Shown here one piece after another: positions 11,225-25,600 of a stretch of DNA of 64,000 nucleotides (position 1 is its first letter; every line of letters starts with the position of its first letter). The position numbers and the translations under genes are program-made. The notes under the pieces were generated by a model, which searched no databases, was not told where the DNA came from, and saw only the letters and a list, made by a program, of their open reading frames with translations. The stretch covers positions 1,078,458-1,142,457 of the forward strand of contig NC_031476.1 in NCBI RefSeq assembly GCF_000006565.2, written 5' to 3'. This DNA comes from Toxoplasma gondii ME49. Lineage: Eukaryota; Apicomplexa; Conoidasida; Eucoccidiorida; Sarcocystidae.

Positions 11225-13448
11225 ATGTCTGGACACTCCATCATGTCTATCCAAGACGGCCGCTTTGCCGGGACCTTCTCCCCCCGCTGTTCCCTTCCTT
11301 CACCCCCATCTTCTCTTCTTTCTTCTCCATCTTTTGCCTCTACTTCTTCTCTCCCTTCTTCTTCGCCTTCTTCTCTTTCTTCTTCCCCCTCGCTTTCTTC
11401 GCTTCCTCGCTCTCCTGCTCTGGACCTCCGCAGGAGAGAGGAAAGGACCGACTGGGGAGAGGAAAGAGAACCAGAAAGAAGAAAACGAGAACCAGAAAGA
11501 AGAGAGCGAGAACCAGAAAGAAGAGAACGAGAAGCAGAAAGAAGCGAACGAGAACTCTCCGGTTTGCTCCACACAAACACTGGCAGCGACAGAAGGGAAC
11601 GACGCTCTCGTCCTCTCCAGACTGTCTTTGAGGGGGATCCAGCGCAACTACATGAGATGGAGAGAACAGGGAGAGAGCGGGAGGACGAGAGGTCGATACG
11701 TTCCCCGCCTCCTCTGTATGCATACAGAGCTGACGCGAGGCCGCCTAACTTCTCTGAAGTCGCTCACGGTCCCGCGCCGTTTCTTCGTCTTCTCCCTCAC
11801 CCCTGCGCACTTTGTGGTCCTCAACTGCATGCGCCTAAGGCTGATTTTTTCGACCCAGATGCCTTCTGCCTATTTGGGAAGCGACACAGTCAGAGGCATG
11901 AGGGAGACGACTTGTGTCTCCTTCAGACCTCGCCCTGCTCAGCTTCCAAAAGGCATCCTCATCGCCTTCTCTGCGCATTCGAGCGACGCAAGCGTCTTTA
12001 CGTTTCCGCGCTCTCGGCGCAGACAGAACGCAGGCGGCTCCTGCCTCTCCTTGCGCTCTCCGAGCCTCTTACTTGGGGAGCCTTGTCGCTGCCGTCTTTC
12101 TCCCGGAGAGAAAAGAGAAACTTTTTCTCGTCGTCTCTCCCTAAAGGAACCCCAACACTCGAGGCAGAGGGACCGAGGTGCGAGACTAACGGTTTTCGAG
12201 CAGGCGAGAAACAAACGCTTTCTTCATGGACAATTCGTGTTCACTCCCAGCGGAAACTCAAATTCCAGCCTGCCGCTGCCTCTTCCTCTTTTTCTTCCTC
12301 TGCTTCCTCTTCTTGTACTCTCTTTTCTTCGTCTGTCTGCCATTCTTGTTCTCGTTCTTCTGCCTTCGTTCGCCGCTTGCCTGGGCAGTCCGTGCATGCG
12401 CGGCAGCGAGAGACGCATGCGTTGTTCTCGCTTTTCTCGAACTTCGCTTTGTTTGCTCATCCCTTTGGGGACAGTCCGGCCGGGGGACTTCTTGCAGGGC
12501 TGCTGCGCGAGTCTCCGCGACGCGGCGCGAGCTACGCCCAAGCTCTCTTTGTCGACGAAGTATCCTCTGAACTTCTCGCCTGCTACACCTCAGCTCCACA
12601 CCATCCCCCTGGCTTCGCCACGGCTTCTTGCGCGACGATCGCCGCGTCTGGAGACCCCCCTCAGATCGGACGCGAGAAGCAAGACGCGCGCGACATGGGG
12701 AGAGGGCCGCGCAACGCATGCAGAGAACATCCGCGAGCAGGCACTCCGGACAACGGGAGCGCCAGAGGCGACGAAACGCAGGACCGGCGAAGGGTGGAGA
12801 GAGGCGAGTCGGCGACTTGCCGCTCTGCGTCCTCCCGCGCTTTCCTGGAGAGATTCCTTGTGGGGACAGGAGCAGGTCACCTCTCACTAGGCGGCCTGCG
12901 AAAGGAGACACTGGGGAGACCGCGCCTGCACAGAGATGGGCGAGAGAAGGTTCTGTCCACTCGCGGGGGGACGACGCAAGGCTCGGGAGACGAAAGTGGA
13001 CGACGCGAGAAGAACGCGAAGAACGCCTGGCGTCTTGAAACTTCTTCCGTGAGAAACGAAAAGTCCGCGAAAGACACACAGTCCCTTACTCGAGAGATCG
13101 GCGGCGAGAGGCATGGAAACGCATGTGAAGGGGGAGTCCCAGAACGGAGTTCAGCAGAACGACTTTCAACAGAAGCGACAGGCTGGAATGACAAACCGGA
13201 GGCACTGGAGAGAAGAGAATGCACACTCAGCGCAGCCGCAAAGGAACTCACATACCCTCCTCTCTCTGTCTCTCGAAATGGACGAGACCGCATCTTCTAC
13301 ACCACCGTTGGTAGGCAAGAAACTCTCCTTCAGAGCCATGGTTCCCCCTGCGTTCTCTTTGTGGGAGAAAGACCTCTAAAAACGCAGGTCGACCACACAC
13401 GCAGTCTGTGACAAACATAGACACAAGCACATATACACATATATACAC

Positions 13449-13499
<51 letters not shown>

Positions 13500-16400
13500 C
13501 ATACATATATGTATGTATGTATGTGTTGCTGTATGGATTCGAAGACGTACGCTAAAATGTGCATACGAAGGAAAGGGGTGAGCGTTTGTTTGCAGAGACA
13601 AATCGTGTTTGAGTCGCGGAGCCTTCACTCTTGCTTCACCCAAATATTTCCGCTTTCTTCAGCATTGACGTTCGATCTTCAGCCGCAGTCACGTACACAA
13701 ATACATTTATATATGCATATACATATATATATATATATAAATATAAATATATATGAGCCTATATATACCTGTATAATGTATACAAATGTGTGTACATATA
13801 TATATATATATATGTATATGTATATAGCTGTTCGTCTGTGTACTTTTCAACAAAGTGTATGTATGTATATGTATATAAATATCGATGCGTTTGATGAATA
13901 GCCATTTGACGACTTTTTTCGTCTGGGTCTTTTTGGATTCTGTCGCGGTTTTCACTCAGGCAGTGGCCCCGAGCACGTGGTGGTGATTCACGGCATTTGC
14001 ATGAGCGGGGCGTTTTTCTCGGATGTCTTGTCCTGTTTTTTGGAAGTCTCTCCTCCGTCGCAAGAGGAGAGCGCGCGAGGAGAGAGAGTGAATTCTCGCC
14101 GTCGCCGCCTTCGGCAGAACGGACTGCCTCGCTTCGGGCACTCTGCTCGTTGGAGCGTCGCTGCGGCGCGACCCGCGTCGAGAGCAAGGACGGCGAGCGC
14201 TCAGGGAGAAACGCGGTCTCTGTCGCCTTCGTTCTCGCCTCCAGCGACATGCGGAGCTCCGGAATCGCAGCGAGGTCCCCGAGAACGAAGCACGCAGGCC
14301 GATGCCCCTGGACAGGCCGACGAACTCTTTGCTTCCGCGAGGACCCGCGCGCGCGAGGAGAAGAAGAAAGGCGGCAGGAGAAAAGAGTCGAAAAAGCTCA
14401 GAGACAAACACAGTCCACTCGACCCTGGGCTGTTCACGTTCTACAATGTCGACTTGGTTGGATTCGGAAAAAGCGCCTGCATCTACTCGCCGACGGACTA
14501 CTCGCGCCGGGAGCAAGTACGTGGAAAGCGAAAACGCGACAGGGAAGAAAACACTGGAGGTTCCAGGGAGAGAGGCCGACGCAGGAAGGTAGATCCCTCT
14601 AACAGAGAAAGGAAGACGGGTGCGAAAGGCGCGACGGCAGAAAAAAAGAACAAGGAAGGTGAGCTGGTAGTGGAGGCAGAGAACATCATTTCAAACAAGC
14701 TTCTTCCTCGCTGTCAGGAGGTGGGCGATGCCGCAACCACGGCGTCGGGGGCTGTTGTCCGACTGCCAGCGTTTTGGAAGAAAAGAAACAAAAGCTGCGA
14801 AACTTGAAAACAGGCTCCTGCTCCATGTTCACTCTGTGCAACCTCAGGTACATCTCTCGCGCCCAACTCGAGCTTCCAGCTTGCAGAGTGAAGGCGCGTG
14901 GAATGTCGCCATTGTTTCGTTTTCGTTTGTGCCCTTGATGTCCGTCAATTCCTACTCCCCTAGGGTCTCTTGGGGACTCGCTTGGGAGGTGTAAAGACTG
15001 CATGTTTTCCACGTGAGAGGCATCGTTCCAAGCGCGATGCAGTGCGGTGCGGCTCTGCGCGAGTCCTCAAGAACTGGTGTGTCTGAACCTCAGAACTCGA
15101 CGCGTCCTCGATACTTCTGTCTAGTCTCCCGCTTCGCTCGATGCATCAGAGGGCTACTGGGCGTTCGAGACCTTGTTAGGAATGGGTGCGGTTTTAAAGC
15201 CAAGAGACTTGTCGATCGCTACTGTCACAGAACTGGGGGGTTCAAGACCGCCACTCCTCTTCACTGCGAGAAAGTCTTCCTCCGTTGTCCTTCCAGGCAG
15301 AGCGCGTTGTCAAAGACGTCATTTTTGCGAATAAACTCCCCGCTGTCCACCTCGTGAGTCTTCTGCGCATCTCTCTCAGCTACGCGACTTGCCACCCTCA
15401 CTCGAAACAAAGAAACAAGTAAATGTACATACGCACACATACACATATATACATATATGCAGACACGCATACATTCATGTCTCCAAATGCAAGTATATAT
15501 ATATATATATGCATGTTCTTGTGTTTGAATACCTGTATACATAACTACAGGTGAGTATGCAAGTATGTATATATATATATATGTATATGACTGGGTGTGA
15601 ACGCATGTGTATACACATATACGTGCTTGTACAGGAATCTATACAGATAAGTAAATATACACGTCTGCATACGGATGTATGTGTGAAAACGTACGAATAC
15701 ATTGAAACAAGTATCTACACCTCTGCAAACATGCATGCATATATGTATATATGTATATATGTGAATAGATATGAATAAAGGAATCTTTAAATACCTATGT
15801 GCAGATATCTATGTTGACACGGTTAAATGTGTTTGTATGCATAAATGCCTACATTCGAATATGCTGTAATGAGTATCCAAAGGAGCGCGTATAAGCTTCG
15901 ACTTCCCCTGCCCCCTGCCTTTCTGTGCCTGTCACAAAATTGGCCGCATACCAAAGCGGATGGACAGAAAGCAGCTCAAAGTCCTTTTCTCGTTTTCTCG
16001 GTGTGCTCTCTTTCAATTCTTCCTCTCCCCATATATATATGTATATATATATATATATATAAATGTATGGCACATGCATATGTATCTCTGTATGCATATA
16101 TATATATATCTATCTATATATCTATATATATATATATATATATATATGTGCATCTGCGAATGTTCGAAGGGAGCCGTAGTTGCGCGGGAACGGCGCTTTG
16201 CTTTTTCATGAGAAATTGACGCTTTGTGTTTTCTGCGTGGCGCAGCGTGTTTCAGCTGTTTGTACACTGGGGGCCTCGGTTGTTTCTGCTTTTTAGGTTG
16301 GCCATTCTTTCGGGAGTTTAGTCGCTGCGGAAGTCGCGCGGATTCTTCCGCTGGGCTCTGTGAAATCCGTTCTTCTCCTCGCGCCTGCGTACTTTGAATC

Positions 16401-18917
16401 GACCCGACAAGCCATGCAAATTCTCACTGCTACGCACTTCCCTGCTGCCCATGTAAAACATTTCGATCCCCAGATCTTCATTCAAAGCAAACCTCGTGCA
16501 TGCGTCAATACGTGGAGCTCTGAAAATCTACGAATGCATCCACATATTATACACACCCATATACATACACATATATAAATATATATATATACATATACAT
16601 ATAGATAAATATATACATATATATATATATATGTAGGTATATATTGGATATCCATGCATGTGGACGTCTATACTCAGAATTGCATGAGCTTGCTGTAGCT
16701 GGAGCGTCAAGCTGGGGACCCAAAATAAAAGTGTATCTAGATCTATATCTGTATAGCCATCTATATATGTATAAGATATATATATATATATATGTCTGTA
16801 TTTTCTATGTCTGTGTGCGTGTATATGTGAGTATGTCCATTTATGTGATGTCTCTCTGTGTGAGAGACAAGCGGAGGCGGCCTTTGATGGGAGGAGAGGC
16901 AACGGTGTGAAGGCGACCTTCGCCGAGTCGACAGTGTGGAGCAAGGGTGTGGATGTTGCGTTCACTGCTGTGTCGGGGTGTCTGTGCAGTCGATCGCGCA
17001 TCCGATTGTGGCTTTTTTTATCTTGAAAATCGGTCGTCTTCTGCGTCCGGTTTTGGAGCCCATTTTCAACGCTGTGGTTCCGAAAGATGAACTTCCGCAG
17101 CTCTCTGTCGCGGACCTTTTCAGCATCGACCCAGACGCGATGGTCGGCACCATTCTCTCCATCGGTGAGGAAGCGAACGAAGGCGCGTTCGCTTTCCGCG
17201 TTTAGCTGGAGGAGACACGCAAGACCTCTTTGAAAACTCCCCACACCCCAGTTACCAGTGATCCGTCTCAGAGATGACACCCGGCGAGGGTGCTGTCCAC
17301 ACTGGCATCTGTCAAACCTACCACTAAGCAACTGAAAACGAGACTGCCTTGAAGTCCCTGGACTGTCTGCAGTGCCTTTCTGCCTGCTTTGCTGTCTCTG
17401 CTTCTTCGAAACGTCTCGTCTCGAAAATGGGTCGTCGATCTCACAGCATTTGAGGCATCCCAATGAGGCAACGTCGGTAACAAACGTGAAGGCAGAAACG
17501 AAGAAACGCTCCCTTTCCTCACACTGTCAGAGACCATCTGTCAACTACAAGTTGCCAAGAAAGACGTACTTGTCTTTCAGTTGATGTGCATTGGTACGCC
17601 TGCAGAGGTGCGTAGACGTGCTTGAAGTTCTATGTCAACTTACGTCTATATTTAGTATGTGTGGACCAACGTACGCATGCATCCATATATTCATTTACAT
17701 CCATGTACAAATCAGGATGAAGAGACTGCAGAACAGAGCGCCTGGAGACTCTCCTTTTTCTGCAGTAAAGGAGAGGCTAGAGGAAACTCTCCAGACACTC
17801 CAAGACAGAAGAATCCGCATCACCGTTGTTCACGGGACTGGAGATGGTGTCATTCCAATCAGACAGTCTCAGTAAGTGGAGACAAAGGAAAACTCGAAAC
17901 CTTCTCTCTCAATTTCTCTCCCTCGCTCCTGCTTCACATACATGTATATACGCAAATATACACATATTTCAAATGCATATTTGTATAAAGATATCTACCT
18001 ATTTATGTATAAATGTATGCTCATATATATATATATATATATATGTCTTGCTCCTTCCTGCCTTCATATAAATATATATACAGATATACATATACATATG
18101 TATATGCATGATCCGTATTCTCATTTTTTCGCGCGACGGAAATACATAAGCAAATCGATTCAGATGTAAACGTATTTCTCAATCGTCGTTACTCCTCACC
18201 TTTTTTCTCGTGCTAGAAAAATACAAACATATTCATGTATTTATGTACTTTTTTATAACAACATAATTTACTCAAACCGCAGGGTGTTGGCGGAGAGGTA
18301 CAGCAACATTCAGCTTCGCCCCGTGAAAGACTTCGTCCATCATTTCCCCAGTTCTCACAGTCACTTTACTGCACATCTTCTTCATCAGGTAAAGAAAAGT
18401 TTCAACGGCAATTTGACATCGAAAGATACACGCACTCCGTCTCCAATGCCTATCCTGAAGAGCTTGTTCCTTCTGTAAGACTTCTATGCATGAAATAGAG
18501 GACAATGCAAGAACTCGGATTCGATAAACGCAGCGATACAAGGGGAAGCATGGTTTTCTCCCTCTCTCTCTCTCCATATATATATTTAAATATGTATGTA
18601 TTATCGGTGTATTTCCTTTGTTCTCTGTTTCCGAAATTTCCTTGTGATATATATCAATATATATATATATATATACATAATTCTGGATGACTTTCTTCAT
18701 TTCTTCATTTTCTTTGCTGTGCGTGAAAGAGAGCGTGTTTCCAATTATATGTTCATTTTTTTAGGAAGTCTTACGATATCGAGAAGCCTCTTGTGTCCGA
18801 ACAAGCATGCGGTCACACAGCGTCGCCACAGCTGTCGGTTGTGCAGCAGATCCCTCCCTTTCTTTCTCTTCGCGGAACTCGCTGTATACAGGAAGTGCCT
18901 GTACAGAAAGCCTCTAA
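11225..18917 (+). CDS. Alpha/beta hydrolase (lipase/esterase-like), eight exons
   Basis: Exons: 11225-13310, 13960-14516, 15297-15353, 16297-16452, 16990-17164, 17766-17871, 18283-18388, 18765-18917. Phases agree at every junction and the total is 1131 residues. The fold starts near GRDRIFYTTVG, then VVVIHGICMSG (oxyanion HG at 706-707), DLVGFGKS, and VGHSFGS, whose Ser904 is the GxSxG nucleophile. Asp1037 in HGTGDGVIPI is the likely acid, and a His in VHHFPSSHSHF (1066, 1071 or 1073) completes the triad. The substrate cannot be told from sequence. The first 695 residues are Ser-, Arg- and Glu-rich with no domain recognised. The chosen ATG is the first in the long frame; an upstream exon is possible. 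Every intron except numbers 2 and 5 carries a long TA tract. The hydrolase core is secure; the extension and last exon less so. Confidence 0.75.
13425..13525. repeat. (TA)n/(CATA)n microsatellite in hydrolase intron 1
   Basis: Alternating TA and ACATATA steps inside intron 1 (13311-13959). A second block of the same kind lies at 13700-13890. Confidence 0.9.
13700..13890. repeat. (TA)n-rich block in hydrolase intron 1
   Basis: Compound TA and GTATA repeats about 70 bases before the acceptor of exon 2. Confidence 0.9.
15430..15800. repeat. Compound (TA)n/(GTAT)n block in hydrolase intron 3
   Basis: Long run of TATATG, GTATAC and CATATA steps inside intron 3 (15354-16296). Confidence 0.9.
16029..16147. 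repeat. (TA)n microsatellite in hydrolase intron 3
   Basis: Three dense TA runs ending about 150 bases before the exon that carries the nucleophile serine. Confidence 0.9.
16555..16800. repeat. (TA)n block in hydrolase intron 4
   Basis: TA and CATA repeats inside intron 4 (16453-16989). Confidence 0.9.
17935..18110. repeat. (TA)n block in hydrolase intron 6
   Basis: TA and GTATA repeats inside intron 6 (17872-18282). Confidence 0.9.
18575..18690. repeat. (TA)n block in hydrolase intron 7
   Basis: Two TA runs inside intron 7 (18389-18764). Confidence 0.9.
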
Positions 18918-19619
18918 ATGAACAGACGGAAAAATAAATTTACATATATATATATATATATATCGGGAGAAAAGGTGGAGAACAGAAACGATGGACATAA
19001 ACATGCATTTATACATATATGTATATATATATATATATATATATACATTTACAGGTACAGATACACATCGAGAGCACATTGGAGATACGGAGAACACAGA
19101 GATACGCAGGGATATATATTATGTATATGTATACATAGATCGAGAGGAAATTTGCGGCAGATACTTTTCGGACATATATATATATATATATATATATTTA
19201 GGTGTGTAGTTGTAGATGTGCAGAGAAGGCGCGAGGAACGGAGAGCATACGGATATGCGTTTGTATGTGTTGTGTCGCACAGACAGAGACGAAGCGGAAA
19301 GAGCACTGAGGCAAAGAGGGCCTTGAAAGAAGCATTATCTTTCAGAAAGAAGTGATTATCCGGGGGATAGAGTGCTCTATCTTCAGAGTCCATAGACAGA
19401 GTGCAGTCTGTAAACGTAGATCTATAGGCGACAGAGACTGAGAAAAGCAAGCGGAACTCGCGAGAAGACGTATCTCAGCATCTTTGCATTCCGCGAGAGA
19501 AGGTGGCTTCTCGAGCGTCTTCACTCTCAGGTTTTCTCTTTTTTCCACGCTTCCATAAGCATATTTTTTTAACGGAATTTTCGCGCGCGTTTCGATGCTG
19601 GAGAGAAGGACACCCATTT
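18918..19619. other. Convergent 3' intergenic region
   Basis: About 700 bases lie between the stop of the hydrolase (plus) and the proposed stop of the next gene (minus). It holds three (TA)n tracts (about 18940-18963, 19016-19045, 19176-19199). The minus-strand frame 19342-19662 is open and fairly protein-like, so the minus gene could extend into it by another splice pattern. Confidence 0.5.
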
Positions 19620-22600
19620 TCAGAGAGGCCGAGTCTTCATTTTCAGAGAAGCACATTCGCAATCTAGGGAGAAGAAACGGCTTTTGCTTCGCTTGTAGGG
19701 AAAGCCGAAAATGGGTCTTTTTGGCGGCGCAAGCGACGAGTTTTTGACTTGACGTATCTTGTCTTTCTGTCTCATTGGCAAAGTGTGAAAGCTGGAAAGA
19801 GCGTATTTCCTTTCAGTCGCAAATTCTTCCTCGTAGCAGAGGCGTCCTTTACTGTCAAAATGCAAGCATGTACACATTCGGTATTGGGAACTCCAGAAAC
19901 CTGTCTCTCCGTGTTCGTCGCTGCCGCCGCTTCCGAGGAAAGCCGGTGTATTGACGATGCAAAGGTCCGTACCGAGGCCGTGCAGAATCAATGCCACAGG
20001 ATACGCAGAAGTTCATGCACTCACCCACGCTATCCAAGACAGAAGAGAAGGAGTACAGCAACTACAGAATCAAACAAAAAACTAGACACTCCTGAGAGCG
20101 TTCGCCTGTCAGGAGCCCGCTGTGTGGAGAGACATAGGTGGAAGCCGAGAGAAACTTTTCGACTTTAAATTCGAACTCCACTTTCACTTGGCCCAACGCA
20201 TGCATCGATGCCACTTTAGAGGCGAAAGTAGCAGACTCCAGAACGGAGAAATTTCCGCCACTGCCTACCTCGGATGTGTGCTGCCAGAGAGGCAAAGGAG
20301 TTTCTGGGGATTTCTTTTCTCGCCTCGGTGAAACAGAGACACGCCGAACTCTCGAGAGAACAAGTGCTCCCCTTCTTCGCTCACAAAAAAGATTCATGAG
20401 AAACGTCAGCGAACGAAAACCATGTCTGCGTGCTCTCTCCTCAAGAGAAGGTCCTTGACACCGTGGTAAGCGCCGGTTCTCAACCATCCCCCAGCTTCGA
20501 GTAGCCTCGATGGCCTCGACGTGATTGTAGTGACAAACACACGAGAGTGTGTAGAGGAAAACCGGCATTCCACATCGAAGCCGCGAGTCTCATCCGCCTT
20601 GCGAAACTCATAAAAAGTCTCCCAAGCGTGTAGAGACATTTCTCTCTCGATTCAAAGATAATAGCGTGAACGGCGAGTTAAGAGGCCTGAGGTGGAGAAG
20701 AGAAAACCCACTTAACTTCTGAGTCGGAGACGAAACGGCGAAGTGTGACAGCACCCTCGGGTCCCGCTTGCGGAGAACCGCATGCAGCCGGAAGGTGAAG
20801 CTGTAGAGACACCGGAACGAACTTCAGCAGCACATACTCCTGACTCTTCTCTCCTTCTGGCAAACACAAACACACGCAAGCAAGAACAATGCCCCAACAC
20901 ATACAGCAGACACGCACATACACAAATACATACATATGCGTATATACATATATACATATATATATATATGTACATACATATATATATGTGCGTGTGGGTG
21001 TGCATACAGTCTGCACACATCATCTGATTCAGGCGAACACAAACATACGTGAATATATATATATATATTTATATATATAGCTATGCGGAGGGAGGTGAAT
21101 TTTCACCGGCTCGTGTACAGGAAAGAGAACACGGAAGGAGAGCGACCAGATCAAGACGCGGTATGCGATGAAGAGAAGCTCTGCACAGAGCCTTTCGGCC
21201 GCGCCCATGCAGTCCCAATTCTTTGCCTCTCGAAAACCTTGCAGGAATCGGGAACGGGTCGCTGGACAACTCTAAACGTAAGCAGGAATGCATCTGTTGC
21301 ACGCATTCGATGTGTCTATTCACTGGGAGAGAACGAGGGAGAGCGCCTGCATGCAGGAGCACTTAGCTTCGAGTCCTGGGAGAGACCACCCGACCGGCGA
21401 GACGAAAAATGCTTTTCCGGGGAAAGGGATAGATGAATCGAGAAGCGCATGTACGTCTGTGGGTGAGCCTGTGGAGTTGAAATGCTGTGAAGTCGACTAC
21501 AGAGAAGTTGCTCTTGCTCGCGCAGAGTGTATTGCAGATGACATCTGTTCAGAATGGAAGCCAGTGAGAACAGGGTGTGCGAAGACAGCGAAGGCAGCGT
21601 GAGTCACAAAGCACAGTGGAGCAGATAACGAATGCGGAGATCCAGCATTTGGATACTGCGAGACACCGGAAATGAAAAATCTGCGATCCTTCAACCGTTC
21701 GTTCCCCACCAGGAATGGCTATCGACCAGACGTTTCGCCAGTAGTGTCTCCGATACTCCGGGGCAGAGATGGCGACGGCGAAGCCAGAGAGAAGAACACT
21801 GGAGCCGCTGTACAAAAGACAGACGCACGCTCCCTCCACGAAAATGAAGGAGACCGAGGAAACACCGCAACATCAAATGTTCACATGCCCACAACGAAAC
21901 GCATGCAAGACGCGTCAAGAGCGCAGAACCGGACACTGGAGGAAACACGGAAACGCGTTGCGGCTTGCGTATGAAACCGCGAAGTCCATACATACAGACA
22001 ACTCTAGAGATTGAAAAACGCATATCTGCTGAAACATACATATAACTATATATGTAGAAAGATGTACATCATTCTACATGCATGCATATGTATGTATGAA
22101 TGTATGTTTGTACACGTATATATGTACAATGGAAAGAAGTCGCGTATGGTTGAAACAGAGATGATGAACGTGGACGAGATCAGCGTGCATGTGACGTTCA
22201 GCATCGTCCGCTTTTATCGGCTTCGAAATGGATTTTCTAGAGTCGAGGGGAGAGTCAGATTTGCGTTGTTTCTCCGACGAAGACGAACCTGGATCGCTGA
22301 ACGTAGAGCAGAGAGAGTGTGGGGGTTTTCGGTGAAGCATTCTTTTCCTGTTTCGGATGCGCCATGAGCGTCTTGTACAGAGCGCCCGACCGAGGGACGC
22401 CGAAGTGAATAAAGTTGAAAGGCAGGGAAAATTCGCTGAGTTTCCCTGGAAAAGAACATATCTTCGCAGATCGATGACTGAGCCGCAAGAGCCGTCAAGA
22501 CACGAAAAGTGGAGGAAGAACGCGTTTGTCCTCTCAAAAGTGAACGTGATGCTGAGTTTGAATAGACACAAAATGCGAGTTATCTCCGAAACACCGATGC

Positions 22601-25600
22601 CCATGCACCGACGCATGCACTGTTAAAAGCTCAGATGTGAACAGCACTTGGACCTGGTACGCAGAGACCTTGAAGACCTGAAACACGAGACCAAGTCGTA
22701 GGACAACAGACTCCCATACGAAGCTAGTCGGAAAATCAACGCTGTGTACAAACTGTCTGAGATTCTTTGGAAGTCTCCTCAGATACGCTTCTACGTTGTT
22801 GCGTTAAACATGGTCCACTGTCACCGACAAGCGGCGTTCAAGTAACTAGACTGTCTTAGCCTAGTCTGCAAGGCAGACAACGGGCACCGGGCTCTCCTTT
22901 GCCTGTCAGCTCTTTAGCGACACGATGAACTTTCCTCAATTTACATGTATGGAGTGTAGAGTTCACGAGGAGAGACCTTCGCCGAGAGACACCTCAAAGA
23001 GACACAAAGAAAAGCACCTTTAAATATTCACAAACGCCGAACTCTTCTTACACCGTTGACGACAAGGCATTCCAGAGTTGCCCCCGCAGCCTGCAAATTA
23101 AAAACCCTTTGCGTCTAACTACGCATGCACTTGCACATCCATGCGTAAGAAGAAAAGTATAAAGACAAATATGTAGATGTATATACACATATCCATGTCT
23201 GAATCATAGATATACATGAAAAATACACGTTTGTATGTATGGACAATTGGGCTTTTCAATTTATTTCTGAGAGGGGAGAGAAGCGACAGACAAGCAAGCT
23301 GGACGTACCCACAAAGAGATCTGTTAAAGCGTTGTTTCGAATGCCGTCGATGACGTCTTTGTCTGGAAGTTTGAGGAGCCTGGACTCTGGCAAATGCGGC
23401 TCGAGAACCGCTGAAATAAGAAAAAACAAGGCACATGGTTGCATGCGACAAAAAGGCGCTAGCGGGCAGAGAGGCTTCCTTCTGGACATGGGAGAGGAAA
23501 TTCGAGCGACAAAGGAAATCAACAATCGGAAGATGTCCGACCAGACAGGACGGCAATGTGTTGGACAGATTCACACAAGCATGCACATGAAGAGACGTAA
23601 CTAAATGGTAGACTGTGCCCAGAGATATACAGCTACGCCGGAACGGTTTAGACAGGCATATGCATGGATGCGCAGGAGCATCGAAATCGACAAAGAAAGA
23701 GGTAGACCGACACAGAGAGAAAGATACATCGACACAGTTGTAGGTGTACACGCGAAGCGAGAGCAAGAGACACTTGGCTATACATAGACACAGATAGGTG
23801 TATGTACACCTAGACGGGGGTGTATCGACAAAGTTGTAGACAGACCGGTGAAACATCTCTGGAAAGGCGCATGCATACGATTACGTGGAGCATGAAACTG
23901 TGGGCTGTCGCGTTGTGTGTTGGCATGTTGACAACTCTCGCGGTATTTGGAAGTCTTTTAGCAGGTATGTCTCGTCACTGTTTCGTTAAAACAGGGTGAG
24001 AAGTGGGCCAACCAATGAAGGAAACAGGGTCTTCTCTTCCCTCGCAAAGGACTCTGAGTGCGACATGGAACCCAGAGTAACGAAACTTTATTCTTCCGGC
24101 ATTCGGTCTTTCTCAGTCCTCTCACCGGTCTGCTGCACCGCGCCGTCGCTGTCGACGGGGAGACAGAAGCAGAGAGAGCCTCCGGAGACAACCTGGAGAA
24201 ACGACAGGAGGAACGAGAACAGCGGGCGCAGCAGAGAGCGGCGTAACTGGAAACCGATGAGGAGAGAAGCACGACGAAACACACAGGACGGAGAAAGAAG
24301 GGAACAAAGGAGGAAGGCGAAGTCGGGGAGAAACACAGGAAAAGACGTTTAGAGACACGGGGAGAAAAGGCGAGACCAGTTGAAACCGCGTGCTTTTTTG
24401 TCACTTTCGCGAAGGGCCGAGTCGCCGGGTGTGTCGGCAGACGCGTTTTCGTGGTACAGAGGACCGAACCAGTGGGAGAAGCGCATGCAGTCGCTTACGT
24501 CCATCGCCGCGCGAAGAACAGTGTCCTCGTCGTTGAGCGCGCGTAGTGCCTCGGCTGCTTCCTGCGTTCTGAAGGAAACCGCAGCTTTGAAAATCGCAGC
24601 TGCTGCGGCCACTGGGAGGCACATGCATGCAAGGAAAAGAAGCACCCCTCGGAGACGCCGCGCTCGACTGGATCCTAGGGATTCGGTCTGAGAGGGAACG
24701 CGGGAGAACAAGCAATGACAAGGAAAGATGGGAGAGAGGACGCGTGAGAACGTGAGAGAACACGAGAGGAAAAGACGAAGATGACGATGATAGAGAACAA
24801 GGAGAGCGGGGAGCCGAAGAGAGAAGAGACAGGAAGTCGGGAGAGAAGAAGACGCAGAAGAGAAAGGTCAAAAGACATCCGGACAAGGAAACAGCGAAGC
24901 CGTTCTTGAAGAAACCAAGTTGAAAAACAGACACAGAAACTCGGCACTCTTCTGTTTCCTCGCCCAGCAGGTGGCTAGTCTCGAAGGCGGATGGAAGAAA
25001 GCTGAGAGGAAGCGCGAGGAGTCGAAGAGAGACGAAGCCACGGACAGATTGGAGACAACACCACAGAGAGACGAGGAAAGTCGCTTCTCTTCAACCCACC
25101 TCGGTTGACGAAGCCTTCGGAAAGCGACCTGCCTGCGCCAGACTCTCCATCACATCTTGAGCTGTCTGCGGCGGGAGAGAAGAAGAAAGAGAAGAAGAAG
25201 AGAGAGGAGAAGGAAGAGAATCAGAGACAGGGGTATCTTGAGAGTCCTCTCCCGTCTTCCCTGATCTTCTACTGAAAGGCCTCCTGCCTGCGAAACAGAA
25301 CTCAACGTCTAGCGAGGAGGCACAGACAGGAGAAGAACCTGCGTGAGCACTCAAGGAAGAGATTGAAACAGAGAATCCCCCGCTGAAAGCAGAAAGAAAG
25401 GAAGTACTACGAGACAGAGAGGAGACGGACGAGAGAGAAGAGAGAGGAGAGCGGGGGAGACGAAGAGGAAGACGCTGAGGAAGAGAGAGACAAAGGAGAC
25501 GACGAGAAGAGGAGAGGCAGGGGAGAGAAGACGGCGAACGGAGGTGAAAATTGAACCGGCTTGCTGAGGTCGACTGCGACTGTGCAGAGGGTGGTCGAGG

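Noticed and set aside
10998..12890. Plus-strand 630-codon ORF
   Set aside because: Out of frame with the exon whose last codons enter the hydrolase fold in matching phase; begins in a TA-rich tract and shows shadow-like composition.
13376..13955. Tyr/Ile-rich ORFs over TA repeats, here and at similar sites (15475-15778, 16528-16910, 18595-19209, 57299-57595, 61491-61913)
   Set aside because: Translations of TATATA and CATATA repeats; not genes.
19855..20061. Minus-strand frame reading ARPRYGPLHRQYTGFPRKRR
   Set aside because: Only its first part fits the spliced model; beyond the GTACGG donor the neighbouring frame is more protein-like.
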